A stretch of DNA of 64,000 nucleotides from Roseiarcus sp963726105 (GTDB lineage Bacteria; Pseudomonadota; Alphaproteobacteria; Rhizobiales; Beijerinckiaceae). The stretch lies in NCBI GenBank assembly GCA_963726105.1, contig CAVSBJ010000005.1, positions 62,001 through 126,000 on the forward strand. Reading direction: 5' to 3'. The translations under genes were made by a program, and so were the position numbers. A model generated the notes under the pieces. It was not told where the DNA came from. It searched no databases and saw only the letters and a program-made list of their open reading frames with translations. Below, piece after piece: positions 16,496 to 25,360 of the stretch; position 1 is the stretch's first letter, and each line of letters begins with the position of its first letter.

Positions 16496-18124
16496 ATGAT
16501 CCGAACTATCGCCACCAAGCCGTTCGCCGACCAAAGGCCGGGCACCTCGGGTCTGCGCAAGCAGGTCACGGTCTTTCAGGGGCCTCACTATCTCGAAAAC
16601 TTCATTCAATCGACCTTCAATTCCCTTGAGGGCTTTCAGGGCAAAACGCTTGTCCTCGGCGGTGACGGGCGGTTTTTCAACCGCGAGGCGATCCAGGTCG
16701 TGATCAAGATCGCGGCGGCCAACGGCTTCGGCCGCATCGTCGTCGGCAAAGGCGGCATTCTCTCGACTCCCGCCGTCTCGGCGCTGATCCGCGCCCTGAA
16801 AGCTTACGGCGGGATCATCCTGTCGGCGAGCCACAATCCCGGCGGCCCGCACGGCGATTTCGGCGTCAAGTACAACATCGGCGCCGGCGGACCCGCCCCG
16901 GAGACGGTCACCGAGGAGATCTTCGCCCATACCAAATCGATCTCCGCCTACAAGATTGCCGACGCCCCTGACGTGGACATCGATCGCCTCGGGACTGTCA
17001 GGATCGAGGGGACCGAGATCGAGATTATCGATCCGGTCACGCAATACCTCTCGCTGATGAAGACGCTGTTCGACTTCGACGCCATCCGCGCTTTGTTCGC
17101 ATCGGGCTTCCGCATGCGCTTCGACGCCTTGCATGCGGTGACCGGTCCTTATGCGCACGCGATCTTCGAGGGCGAACTGAAGTCCGGCGCCGGAACCGTG
17201 GTGAGCGGCACGCCATTGCCCGACTTCGGCGGCCATCACCCCGATCCCAATCCGACCTACGCCAAGGACCTGTTCGACTTCATGATGTCGGCGAACGCGC
17301 CCGATTTCGGGGCCGCGTCGGACGGCGACGGCGACCGCAACATGATCCTGGGCCGCAACGCCTATGTCACGCCCTCGGATTCGCTCGCGATCCTCAGCGC
17401 CAACGCCCATTGCGCGCCCGGCTACGCCAAGGGCCTTGCGGGCGTCGCACGTTCGATGCCGACCAGCGCCGCCGCCGACCGCGTCGCCGCCAAGCTCGGC
17501 ATCAAGTCGTACGAGACCCCGACTGGCTGGAAGTTCTTCGGCAACCTGCTCGATGCGGGCCTGGCGACATTGTGCGGCGAGGAAAGCTTCGGCACCGGCT
17601 CGAACCACATCCGCGAAAAGGACGGCGTGTGGGCGGTGCTGTTCTGGCTCAACATCCTCGCCAAGCGCCGCATCTCTGTGCTCGACCTGGTGCGCGAGCA
17701 TTGGCGAACTTACGGCCGCAACTATTACACCCGCCACGATTACGAGGCGATTGACCTCAATGCCGCCAAAGGCCTGATGGCGGCGCTCGGCGACGCGACC
17801 AAGACCCTTCCCGGCAAGAGCTTCGGCGCCCACAAGGTCGAGGCTGCGGATGATTTCGCCTATCACGATCCGGTCGACGGCTCGGACACGCCCGATCAAG
17901 GGATCAGGGTCATGTTCGAGGGCGGCTCGCGCATCGTCTATCGGCTGTCCGGAACGGGGACTGTGGGCGCGACGCTGCGCGTCTATATCGAGCATTACGA
18001 GCCGCCGTCGGGCAAGCTCGATCAGGAGACGCAGGCCACGCTCGCCGATCTCATCGCGCTTTCACGAACCCTCGCTGACATCGAGAAGCGGACTGGTCGG
18101 AAGGAACCGACTGTCGTCACCTGA
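16496..18124 (+). CDS. pgm: Alpha-D-glucose phosphate-specific phosphoglucomutase
   Basis: Interconverts glucose-1-phosphate and glucose-6-phosphate, linking glycolysis to glycogen, exopolysaccharide and nucleotide-sugar synthesis. The 542-residue product has the long eukaryote-like architecture: KPFADQRPGTSGLRKQ at the start, GGDGRFFNREAIQ, the active-site serine loop ILSASHNPGGPHGDFG, the metal loop GAASDGDGDRNMILG, sugar loop CGEESFGTGSNHIREKDG and the terminal phosphate site YRLSGTGTVGATLRVY. All four functional loops are intact. It follows glmM divergently and is separated from ccmC by a 322-bp region. Confidence 0.97.
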   Translation: MIRTIATKPFADQRPGTSGLRKQVTVFQGPHYLENFIQSTFNSLEGFQGKTLVLGGDGRFFNREAIQVVIKIAAANGFGRIVVGKGGILSTPAVSALIRALKAYGGIILSASHNPGGPHGDFGVKYNIGAGGPAPETVTEEIFAHTKSISAYKIADAPDVDIDRLGTVRIEGTEIEIIDPVTQYLSLMKTLFDFDAIRALFASGFRMRFDALHAVTGPYAHAIFEGELKSGAGTVVSGTPLPDFGGHHPDPNPTYAKDLFDFMMSANAPDFGAASDGDGDRNMILGRNAYVTPSDSLAILSANAHCAPGYAKGLAGVARSMPTSAAADRVAAKLGIKSYETPTGWKFFGNLLDAGLATLCGEESFGTGSNHIREKDGVWAVLFWLNILAKRRISVLDLVREHWRTYGRNYYTRHDYEAIDLNAAKGLMAALGDATKTLPGKSFGAHKVEAADDFAYHDPVDGSDTPDQGIRVMFEGGSRIVYRLSGTGTVGATLRVYIEHYEPPSGKLDQETQATLADLIALSRTLADIEKRTGRKEPTVVT

Positions 18125-18446
18125 GGCCCGGGCGGCTGGCGGTGTTTGCGAGTCGCGATTGAGCCTTTTCAGGGACTTGCGGCGCGATTAACGAGCCACT
18201 TTGGCCGGCCTCGTCGCACACGCGGCAGACGCAATTTGCAGGATGATGTCCTTATACACATTATTTTGCAGTACAATAATGGGGGCTTCTTCGATCAAGG
18301 GCCTGGGACCCCACGGGGCTCGAGCGCGACGGGCGCGATCTTTTAGGAATTGCGAAGATATAAAGTTCTTCGCCGTTGACTTGAGAGGGTCGTGCCGATG
18401 CGCGCCCATTGCCGCCCCGTTCGCTCTGGCATAAGAGAGGCCGCCC
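18125..18446. other. Intergenic region between pgm and ccmC
   Basis: This 322-bp stretch has no convincing coding frame. It contains an A/T-rich patch with an inverted repeat CATTATT (18259-18265) and AATAATG (18275-18281) separated by 9 bp, which could be an operator or promoter element. A TTGACT hexamer follows near 18378 but lacks a recognisable -10. It presumably holds the promoter of the ccmCDG genes. Confidence 0.4.
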
Positions 18447-19202
18447 ATGGTCAATCTCGCCAATCCGACGACCTTCGTCGAGCTGACGCGCCGGGTTCTG
18501 CCCTGGCTCGTGGCGGCGACGGCCGTCCTGTTTGTCGCCGGCCTGTGGCTCTCTTTCGCCGCCCCGCCCGACTATCAGCAGGGCGCGACGGTCAAGATCA
18601 TGTACCTGCACGTGCCGGCGGCCTGGATGGCGACCTTCGTCTATGCCGTCATGACAGCCGCGGCGCTTGGCACGCTCGTCTGGCGCCATCCCCTTGCCGA
18701 CACCGCGCAGAAGGCCGCGGCGCCGCTCGGCGCGGGATTCACCTTCATCTGCCTCGTCACCGGCTCGCTGTGGGGCAAGCCGATGTGGGGCACCTATTGG
18801 GTGTGGGACGCGCGCCTGACCTCGGTCTTGGTGCTGTTCATTCTCTATCTCGGCCTCATTGCGCTGTGGCGCGCGATCGACGATCCGGGCCGCGCGGCCA
18901 AAGCGGCGGCGATCCTGACCCTGGTTGGCGCGGTCGATCTGCCGATCATCAAATTCTCCGTCGACTGGTGGAACACCTTGCACCAGCCCGCCTCGGTGTT
19001 CCGGCTTGGCGGTCCGACGATCGCGCCCGAATTGCTGATGCCGCTGCTCGTCATGTCACTCGCCTTCACCTGTCTTTTCCTGACGCTGCATCTGATGGCG
19101 ATCCGCAACGAAATCCTGCGCCGCCGGATCGCCCGGGTCACCATGCTTGCGGCAGTCGAGGGCGATCGGCTTGCGCCGGAACTTGCGGCCAGAGGCGCGT
19201 GA
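18447..19202 (+). CDS. ccmC: Heme exporter permease CcmC (cytochrome c maturation)
   Basis: Inner-membrane protein of system I cytochrome c maturation that presents heme to the chaperone CcmE. The 251-residue protein has six hydrophobic helices and the tryptophan-rich periplasmic loop GTYWVWDARLTSVLVLFIL, the heme-contact signature of the CcmC/CcmF family. Conserved His residues are in YLHVPAAWM and WWNTLHQPAS. It heads a compact ccmC-ccmD-ccmG set whose genes overlap or abut. In many relatives ccmA and ccmB stand just upstream; here pgm is there instead, so the ATPase and its permease must be elsewhere. Confidence 0.95.
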   Translation: MVNLANPTTFVELTRRVLPWLVAATAVLFVAGLWLSFAAPPDYQQGATVKIMYLHVPAAWMATFVYAVMTAAALGTLVWRHPLADTAQKAAAPLGAGFTFICLVTGSLWGKPMWGTYWVWDARLTSVLVLFILYLGLIALWRAIDDPGRAAKAAAILTLVGAVDLPIIKFSVDWWNTLHQPASVFRLGGPTIAPELLMPLLVMSLAFTCLFLTLHLMAIRNEILRRRIARVTMLAAVEGDRLAPELAARGA

Positions 19203-19378
19203 TGAGCGATCCGCATATCGGTTTTATCATCGCCGCCTACGCGGTCGCGGTCGCGACCATCGGCGCCATGATCGGCTGGGTCGTCCTGGACTTTCGGCGT
19301 CTGAACAGCCAACTGGACGAGGCGACGCGGGCGCTCGATAGCGCGCGGGGCGGCGCGAAAGGCGTCGAGCGCCGATGA
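19202..19378 (+). CDS. ccmD: Heme exporter protein CcmD
   Basis: A 58-residue single-span membrane protein. It begins MSDPHIGFIIAAYAVAVATI; the helix continues to GWVVLDFRRLNSQLDEA, and the tail is charged. This is the typical form of CcmD, which holds CcmE to the CcmABC complex. The ATG overlaps the ccmC stop as GTGATGA and the stop region overlaps the ccmG start, so translation of the three genes is probably coupled. Confidence 0.9.
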   Translation: MSDPHIGFIIAAYAVAVATIGAMIGWVVLDFRRLNSQLDEATRALDSARGGAKGVERR

Positions 19379-19959
19379 GCGTCGAGGCTGAAACCGCCGC
19401 TTCGCCTCCCCGGCGGCGCTGGTTCGTCTATCTGCCGCTCGTCTTCTTCATGGCGCTTGCGTGGCTCCTGTTCCAGCGGCTGGGCGCCGGCGATCCAGCT
19501 AGCATTCCCTCGGTCCTGATCGGGCAGACAGCGCCGCCACTCAATTTGCCCGGCCTTGACGGCGCCCCGGGCCTGATCGACACCGACTTGCGCGCCGGCC
19601 ATGTCAGCGTGGTCAATGTGTTCGGCTCCTGGTGCGAGCCCTGCCATTTCGAGCATCAATATCTGATGGCGCTCGCCGCCGATCCGGAGATCAGGGCCAA
19701 GGGTGTCGCCATCTATGGCGTGGCGCAAAGGGACTCGGCTGAGAACATTCGCCGCTTCCTCGGCGCCAAGGGCGACCCTTATGCAAGGGTGGGTCTCGAC
19801 CAAGATAACCGGGCCGGCATCGACTGGGGCGTTTACGGCGTGCCCGAGACATTCATCGTCAAGGGCGATGGAAAGCTCGTCTTCAAGCTCGTCGGGCCGA
19901 TCACCGCGGCGACCCTCGAGAGCCAGATCAAGCCCCAGATCCTGAAGGCGATGAATTAG
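19375..19959 (+). CDS. ccmG: Thiol:disulfide interchange protein CcmG/DsbE
   Basis: Membrane-anchored periplasmic thioredoxin that reduces the apocytochrome CXXCH cysteines before heme attachment. The 194-residue protein has an N-terminal anchor helix (FVYLPLVFFMALAWLLFQRL) and a thioredoxin fold with the redox motif FGSWCEPCHFEH. The conserved cis-proline region is YGVPETFIVKGDG, and the CcmG-type glutamate that tunes the active site lies in WCEPC. It overlaps ccmD by 4 bp and ends the small operon. Confidence 0.95.
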   Translation: MSVEAETAASPPRRRWFVYLPLVFFMALAWLLFQRLGAGDPASIPSVLIGQTAPPLNLPGLDGAPGLIDTDLRAGHVSVVNVFGSWCEPCHFEHQYLMALAADPEIRAKGVAIYGVAQRDSAENIRRFLGAKGDPYARVGLDQDNRAGIDWGVYGVPETFIVKGDGKLVFKLVGPITAATLESQIKPQILKAMN

Positions 19960-20016
19960 GGCGAAACCTAACCGTCTGATTCCGCCAATCCGTTCCGGCT
20001 ACCGTCCTTGGTCCGC

Positions 20017-21651
20017 CTATTCGCAGACGAAGCTTGCCGCCGCGTTGGCGTCGCCTGAGCCGGTATAGTGCGCCATCTTCGGATAGGCGCAGGCGGGGCG
20101 CTGCATGACGATGGGCTTCGTGGGGTCGTCGCCCTGATATTTGGTGGCGATCAGCTTCTCCGGCGCGGTTCCGGTCTCAACCCATTGGGCCAGCGCGGCA
20201 AGAACGTCGTGTTCCGCGTCAACCTCCGGCGCCGGCAGCCCATGCTCGCTCCCGACCGCATCCGGCCCCTCGCCGCCGCCCGAACCGCAATGCTCAACGC
20301 CCGGCAGAAGGAACAGGCGCGCCGAGCCTTGCAACTTGTCGCGACCCCCCGGAGCCTTGGCGAGCGTTTCGTAGAAGGCGACCGTGTCCAACGGGTTGAC
20401 GATCAAGTCCGCCCACCCGTGATAAAGAAGCAATTTCCCGCCATGCGCCTTGAAGGCGTCGATGTTGGCGACCGTGTTGCCGTTCACATCGGGCCCGAGC
20501 ACCGCGTCGACTTCCGCCATGTCGTGGTCGAAGTCGAAACTGCGCCAGTCCCAGGTCGGGCCGAACACCCATTTGAACAGGCTGTCGAAGGCCGGCTCCT
20601 TGAGGGAGAAGGGCGCGTCGCCCTCTTCAAGCGCCCAGCCGAAGGCCGGACCTTCGCTTCCTCGCGGCCAACCGGGGTAGATCTGCTCGCCGGTGCGCGG
20701 GTTCGTCGGACCCGCATAGAAGCGCTTCACCGTCTCGACCTGTTCCGGCGTCAGACAATCGGGCGCGTCTCCGGCCTTGCAAACAAGGGAGGCCGGATCG
20801 AACGCGCAATGGAGCGGGTCGGCGACGAACGTATCCGAAGCAACCCCGCCGGCGCCTGGCGCGCAGGCCGCGACCACCGCCTTCTTCAGCAGCATGAGCT
20901 TGTCGCGCCCAAGCGTGCCGCCGGCCGAACGGTCCGCCGCCTGGCGGCTCCAGACGAAGGCGGCATGCAGATGCGTCCGGTTGACGACCGGCGCGCCGGC
21001 GGCGACGCCATCGTAATCCGCTGGATAAAGCTGGGCTTCGCTAAGCGCCTGCTGACCGCCGGTGGAGCAACCGGAGAAATAGGCATGGGCCGGCGCCTTG
21101 CTGTAAAAAGCCTGAGCGATCTGTTTGCCGGCGACCGTCATCAAATGGGTCGAGCGAAAGCCCCAATCTCGCCATTTCACCGGGTGACCGACGACAGCGT
21201 CGCCGTTCAGCGCGGTCGCGGGAGCCGTACCCTCATCGGTGTTGATGACGGCGTAACCGCAACTCAAGCCCGCCGCCAGAATGGGGTAGTTGAACACGCC
21301 GCTATAGCCGCCGTTCCCGGTCCCCTCGAAGACGCCCTTCCATCCGTCCTGCGGCAGCCACATTTCGATGCGGATTGCCGAATCATGCACCGGCGATAGG
21401 GTGGCCGTCACTCGGCAGAAGGCCGGCAGATTGGCGTAGCTCTTCGAGTTGGGCGCGGTGAACGATCCTGCGGGCACGCTCTCCGCCGCGGTGATCGTTG
21501 TGTTTTCGACCCTGAGGTCCTTAAGCGAAGCGCAAGCCTCAGCCGCGTGGCCAGAAGCGGCGCGGGCGATCGTGGCGACCGAGCCCATTGCAACCAGCAA
21601 TCCCATCCTGCGGAAGCGTTGCATCGTGTTGGCGCGTTTCATCAGCTGCAT
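20017..21651 (-). CDS. Tannase/feruloyl esterase family protein, exported
   Basis: A 544-residue secreted esterase. A signal peptide lies near the N terminus (MGLLVAMGSVATIARAASGHAAEA); the first ATG is at 21651, though a second at MQRFRRMG is possible. The catalytic serine is in FSGCSTGGQQALSEAQLYP, the Asp in YHGWADLIVNP and the His in GVEHCGSGG. The paired cysteines next to Ser and His (CS and HC) are the hallmark of this family, which joins them with a disulfide. Family members cleave galloyl or feruloyl esters from plant phenolics, and some act on terephthalate half-esters; the substrate here cannot be told. Convergent with ccmG; no linked aromatic catabolism genes. Confidence 0.88.
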   Translation of the reverse strand: MQLMKRANTMQRFRRMGLLVAMGSVATIARAASGHAAEACASLKDLRVENTTITAAESVPAGSFTAPNSKSYANLPAFCRVTATLSPVHDSAIRIEMWLPQDGWKGVFEGTGNGGYSGVFNYPILAAGLSCGYAVINTDEGTAPATALNGDAVVGHPVKWRDWGFRSTHLMTVAGKQIAQAFYSKAPAHAYFSGCSTGGQQALSEAQLYPADYDGVAAGAPVVNRTHLHAAFVWSRQAADRSAGGTLGRDKLMLLKKAVVAACAPGAGGVASDTFVADPLHCAFDPASLVCKAGDAPDCLTPEQVETVKRFYAGPTNPRTGEQIYPGWPRGSEGPAFGWALEEGDAPFSLKEPAFDSLFKWVFGPTWDWRSFDFDHDMAEVDAVLGPDVNGNTVANIDAFKAHGGKLLLYHGWADLIVNPLDTVAFYETLAKAPGGRDKLQGSARLFLLPGVEHCGSGGGEGPDAVGSEHGLPAPEVDAEHDVLAALAQWVETGTAPEKLIATKYQGDDPTKPIVMQRPACAYPKMAHYTGSGDANAAASFVCE

Positions 21652-21936
21652 CGCTCCTCGGCTCCCGGAAGGCTTAACTGTCAGCCAGCTAAAGGCTCGG
21701 CCTCAATAGCTTGAACTTAGCGCCCGATCCTTAAAATCGGAAGACATCAAACGCGAATCGAACACACGGTCTCCATTGTGTGGGTGACCACGTTCGATCT
21801 TCCGCAGCTGAGCTGTTCCATGGCGGAGAGCAGGGCTTATTTCCACCGACAATCAGCAGAGGAAGGCCCGGCTCTTAACCCTTCATAAACCATTCCGACG
21901 CAAACGTGGTTAACGAAACGCCAACGGACTGGTGCG

Positions 21937-22662
21937 ATGAACGCGCATGTAGGCCCTGCTCAGACCCTCAAGTTTCGAGCGCAATCCCTTCTGGCCTACG
22001 TCCTCGAGCCGGTTCAACCGCTCGACGAATGGTTTACGGCGCTCGATGGCTGGCTTGCCCGCTCGCCGACTTTCTTCATCGCCAGGCCCGTCATTCTCGA
22101 CATGGCGGCGCTCGACATCACCCTCAAGGAATACCGCGACCTCTTGAGCGGCCTCGCGCGGCGCCACATCAGGGTCATGGGCGCGGAGAACGTCGACCGC
22201 GGCCTGGTCGGGCCGCATCTGCCTCCGGTCGTCTCCGGCGGGCGGCCAATCGATCCGCCGACGCTCCGCGAGGATGCGCCAACCCCGCGCGAGGAAGACC
22301 CGGCGGCCGCCGCACAAGCCGCGCCGGAGAGGACGGAGTCGCTGATCGTGGACGGCAACATACGCTCCGGCCAGACGATCATGCATCCTCAGGGAGACGT
22401 GACGATCATCGGCCGCGTCGCCTCGGGCGCCGAGATCGTCGCGGGCGGGTCGGTGCACATCTATGGAGCGCTGCAGGGCCGGGTGATCGCCGGGATCTCG
22501 GGCTCACGATCCGCGCGCATCTTCTGCACTGAAGCGAGAGCCGAACTGCTCTGCATCGGCGGCGCTTATGTCACGGCGGAAAACACCAATTCCGAGATGG
22601 AAGGCCGGGCTCTCGAGGCGCGGCTGGACGGTGACGAACTCAAACTCCAAATCTTAAGCTGA
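21937..22662 (+). CDS. minC: Septum site-determining protein MinC
   Basis: Inhibitor of FtsZ polymerisation that blocks division at the poles, 241 residues. The N-terminal domain (about 10-100) contains the FtsZ-contact fold, followed by a Pro/Ala-rich linker. The C-terminal beta-helix has the family repeats RSGQTIMHPQGDVTIIGRVA and GGSVHIYGALQGRVIAG, which bind MinD. It is the first gene of minC-minD-minE, with 25 bp to minD. The upstream region has TTAACCCTTCATAAACC, which loosely resembles a CtrA-type site but is too degenerate to call. Confidence 0.95.
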   Translation: MNAHVGPAQTLKFRAQSLLAYVLEPVQPLDEWFTALDGWLARSPTFFIARPVILDMAALDITLKEYRDLLSGLARRHIRVMGAENVDRGLVGPHLPPVVSGGRPIDPPTLREDAPTPREEDPAAAAQAAPERTESLIVDGNIRSGQTIMHPQGDVTIIGRVASGAEIVAGGSVHIYGALQGRVIAGISGSRSARIFCTEARAELLCIGGAYVTAENTNSEMEGRALEARLDGDELKLQILS

Positions 22663-22687
22663 AGGGCACTTCAAGGGGACAACGCGC

Positions 22688-23506
22688 ATGAGCAAGGTGA
22701 TTGTCGTGACATCAGGAAAGGGTGGTGTAGGCAAAACCACCTCGACCGCCTCGTTGGGCGTGGCGCTCGCGCAGGGCGGAAGGCGCGTCTGCGTCGTCGA
22801 TTTCGACGTCGGCTTGCGCAATCTCGATCTGGTGATGGGCGCCGAGCGGCGGGTCGTCTTCGATTTCATCAACGTTGCGCAGGGCGACGCCAAGCTCTCG
22901 CAGGCCTTGATCCGGGACAAGCGGATCGACACCCTGCACCTGCTCGCGGCGTCGCAGACGCGCGACAAGGATGCGTTGACCACCGAAGGCGTCGAGCGGG
23001 TGATCGGCGAATTGCGCGAGACTTTCGACTACGTGCTTTGCGACAGTCCGGCCGGCATCGAGCGAGGCGCGCTCCTGGCGATGCGGCACGCGGACCAAGC
23101 GATCGTGGTCGCGAACCCGGAAGTCTCCTCGGTGCGCGACTCCGACCGGATCATCGGCCTCCTCAACTCGAAAACCTTGCGGGCTGAGCGCGGCGAGCCG
23201 ATGGACAAACACCTGCTGCTCACGCGCTTTGATCCCGCTCGTTCCAGCTCAGGCGAGATGCTGAGCATCGAGGACGTGCTTGAAATTCTGTCCATCCCTC
23301 TTCTGGGCGTGATCCCGGAAAGCCGCGAGATCCTGCGGGCCTCGAACATCGGCGCTCCCGTGACGACCAGCGCCGCCGGGGGCCCTGCTCGACTGGCCTA
23401 CCTCGAAGCGGCTCGACGTCTCGGCGGCGAAACGACGGCCCCGGTCGCGATCCCGGATGAGAAGAAGACTTTCTTCACGCGCCTGTTCGGCCGGAGGGCA
23501 GCATGA
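22688..23506 (+). CDS. minD: Septum site-determining ATPase MinD
   Basis: Membrane-associated ParA-type ATPase that carries MinC and oscillates with MinE. The 272-residue product has the deviant Walker A motif TSGKGGVGKTTSTASLG, the Walker B-like VVDFDVGLRNLDLVMG and the segment YVLCDSPAGIERGALLAM. The C-terminal stretch KKTFFTRLFGRRAA is basic and amphipathic, as needed for membrane targeting. It overlaps minE by 4 bp. Confidence 0.97.
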   Translation: MSKVIVVTSGKGGVGKTTSTASLGVALAQGGRRVCVVDFDVGLRNLDLVMGAERRVVFDFINVAQGDAKLSQALIRDKRIDTLHLLAASQTRDKDALTTEGVERVIGELRETFDYVLCDSPAGIERGALLAMRHADQAIVVANPEVSSVRDSDRIIGLLNSKTLRAERGEPMDKHLLLTRFDPARSSSGEMLSIEDVLEILSIPLLGVIPESREILRASNIGAPVTTSAAGGPARLAYLEAARRLGGETTAPVAIPDEKKTFFTRLFGRRAA

Positions 23507-23781
23507 ACCTGTTTGGATTTCTCAAGGCCCGCGGCAGCGCTCCGGTCGCCCGCGAGCGGCTTCAGATTCTGCTCGCCCATGAGCGTGTCGCGCTCGGTCC
23601 GCGCGATCTTGTCGCCATCCTGCGCGACGAATTGCTCGCCACCATCGCCCGCCACATCGAATTCGATCCGGAGAAGCTGTCGGTGAAAATGGAGCGCTCG
23701 GATTCGGTCTCGACGCTGGAGATCGATGTCGAGATTCCGTGCGACAAGTTCATCGCTCGGCCTCAGGCGTCAGCGGCCTGA
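23503..23781 (+). CDS. minE: Cell division topological specificity factor MinE
   Basis: Stimulates MinD ATPase to restrict the MinCD zone to the poles. The 92-residue protein starts MNLFGFLKARGSAPVARERL, the membrane-contact and MinD-binding N terminus. It continues with the DLVAILRDELLATIARHI helix and the VKMERSDSVSTLEIDVEIP strand of the dimerisation domain. It is the last min gene and converges on phaZ, whose stop lies 28 bp away. Confidence 0.95.
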   Translation: MNLFGFLKARGSAPVARERLQILLAHERVALGPRDLVAILRDELLATIARHIEFDPEKLSVKMERSDSVSTLEIDVEIPCDKFIARPQASAA

Positions 23782-23808
23782 TCTGTGTCGAGGGGCGCCG
23801 GGCTCGGC

Positions 23809-25107
23809 TCAGGCGCCCTTCGGGCGCCGCGACCCGTTGAGCTTGGGCGGCTTGGCCGGCTCCGCGCCGGCGTCGACCACGGCGATGAACTCGCGGATTC
23901 GAGGCGCGATCTCGTTACGGAAGCGGGAGCCGTTGAAGACGCCGTAATGGCCGACCCCCTTCGCCAGATGATATCGCTTTCTTGACTCGGGAATATTGAC
24001 GCACAAATCGTTGGCGGCGCAGGTCTGGCCGACGCCGGAGATATCGTCCTTCTCCCCTTCCACGCTCAAAAGGCCAGTGTTGTGGATCGCCTTCAGGTCC
24101 ACCGGTCGTCCACGGTGGGTCATCTCGCCTTTCGGCAAGGCGTGGCGCACGAACACGGTCTCGATCGTCTGCATATAATATTCTGCGGCGAGGTCCATCA
24201 CCGCCAGATATTCGTCATAGAACTCGCGATGCTTCTCGGCCGAATCGCCGTCGCCCGAAACGAGATGATTGAACATATCGAGGTGAGCGGTGACGTGGCG
24301 GTCGATGTTCATCGCCATGAAGCCGCTGAGCTGGAGAAAGCCCGGATAGACCTCGCGGCCGAAACCGGGATACGGGAACGGCGCCGTATGCAGGCAGTTG
24401 CGGCGGAACCACTCGACGCCGCGCTTCTCGGCCAGCTTGTTGACCTCGGTCGGGCTTCGGCGGGTGTCCACCGGGCCGCCCATGAGCGTCATACTCGCGG
24501 GCGCGGCGCGGTCGCCGTCGGCCTCCATCAGCGCCGTCGCGGCGAGGAGCGGCACCGAAGGCTGGCAGACCCCGATCGTGTGCACGCCCGGGCCCAGATG
24601 AACCAGAATCTCGCGCAAGCAGACGATATAGTCGTCGAGATCGAAGGGTCCGAGCACCAAGGGAACCATGCGCGCATCGGTCCAGTCGGTGATGTAGACG
24701 TCGTAATGAGGCAGGAACGCCTCGACCGTGCCGCGAAGCAGGGTCGCGTAATGACCCGACATCGGCGCCACGATCAGAAGCTTCGGCTGATCCGCGCCCT
24801 CGGTAAAGTCAGGTCGGGCGAAACGAAGGAGGTTGCAGAACGGCCGGCTCCAAACGACCTCCTCCAGAATCGGATAGACGGCGCCGTTGACGTCAAAGTC
24901 GTCGAGGCGAAAGGCCGGCTTGCCATACCGACGGGTCATGCGCTCGAACATCTCCGCGCCGGCCGAGATGTTCTTGCCGAATAGAGTACTGGAAAACGGA
25001 TTTAACGGGTTGCTGAACACGAAGTGCGCAGCGTCGGAAACCGCGCGCGCCGGCGCCAGGGCGGCGTGAGCCATCTCATAGAGCTGATAGGGATAGGTGG
25101 GGGACAT
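23809..25107 (-). CDS. phaZ: Intracellular poly(3-hydroxybutyrate) depolymerase
   Basis: Mobilises native PHB granules in the cytoplasm. The 432-residue protein belongs to the PhaZ group whose nucleophile is a cysteine in place of the lipase-box serine; the motif is TIGVCQPSVPLLAATALME. Other family blocks are YPYQLYEMAHAALAPARA, PMSGHYATLLRGTVEAFLPH and VEGEKDDISGVGQTCAANDL, the last bearing the Asp of the triad. The final His is likely in KGVGHYGVFNGSRFRNEI. No signal peptide is present, consistent with an intracellular enzyme. No other PHB genes are in the window. A 16-bp palindrome lies 30 bp upstream of its start. Confidence 0.94.
   Translation of the reverse strand: MSPTYPYQLYEMAHAALAPARAVSDAAHFVFSNPLNPFSSTLFGKNISAGAEMFERMTRRYGKPAFRLDDFDVNGAVYPILEEVVWSRPFCNLLRFARPDFTEGADQPKLLIVAPMSGHYATLLRGTVEAFLPHYDVYITDWTDARMVPLVLGPFDLDDYIVCLREILVHLGPGVHTIGVCQPSVPLLAATALMEADGDRAAPASMTLMGGPVDTRRSPTEVNKLAEKRGVEWFRRNCLHTAPFPYPGFGREVYPGFLQLSGFMAMNIDRHVTAHLDMFNHLVSGDGDSAEKHREFYDEYLAVMDLAAEYYMQTIETVFVRHALPKGEMTHRGRPVDLKAIHNTGLLSVEGEKDDISGVGQTCAANDLCVNIPESRKRYHLAKGVGHYGVFNGSRFRNEIAPRIREFIAVVDAGAEPAKPPKLNGSRRPKGA
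23812..23828. terminator. Hairpin between minE and phaZ
   Basis: Perfect inverted repeat GGCGCCC-TTC-GGGCGCC. It lies 30 bp past the minE stop and inside the last codons of phaZ. It lacks a T tract, so it could slow converging polymerases or stabilise the minCDE transcript end more than act as a full terminator. Confidence 0.35.
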
Positions 25108-25136
25108 GAGACTGACCTGTCTGGCGCCAACCGGCG

Positions 25137-25152
25137 GGCTGACATGTCAGCC
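25137..25152. promoter_or_regulatory. Palindrome upstream of phaZ, candidate operator
   Basis: GGCTGACATGTCAGCC is a perfect 16-bp palindrome, 30 bp upstream of the phaZ start codon and next to an A/T-rich stretch (about 25153-25200) suited to a promoter. The symmetry suits a dimeric repressor. The regulator is unknown. Confidence 0.4.
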
Positions 25153-25360
25153 TAGATTTTGCCGCGCAATTTAGCAATTAAGCCTAAAGGATAAGCTTAC
25201 AACGTCCCAACTAGGCGCGACGGCTCAATTAAGCGTCAGACGCTGGTCGCGACCGCTCGCATGAATCCCAATCGCCGGGAGCGCGTATGGTCCCACCCGG
25301 GACGAAGCCGAGGCGCCGCGACCACCTGTAACCGCGCGCGATGACCGTCGCCGCGGGGAA

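Noticed and set aside
21744..21825. Functional tRNA gene
   Set aside because: Acceptor and anticodon stems do not pair, so a working tRNA cannot be drawn.
21862..21905. CtrA binding site upstream of minC
   Set aside because: TTAACCCTTCATAAACC has only one good half; too weak to claim.
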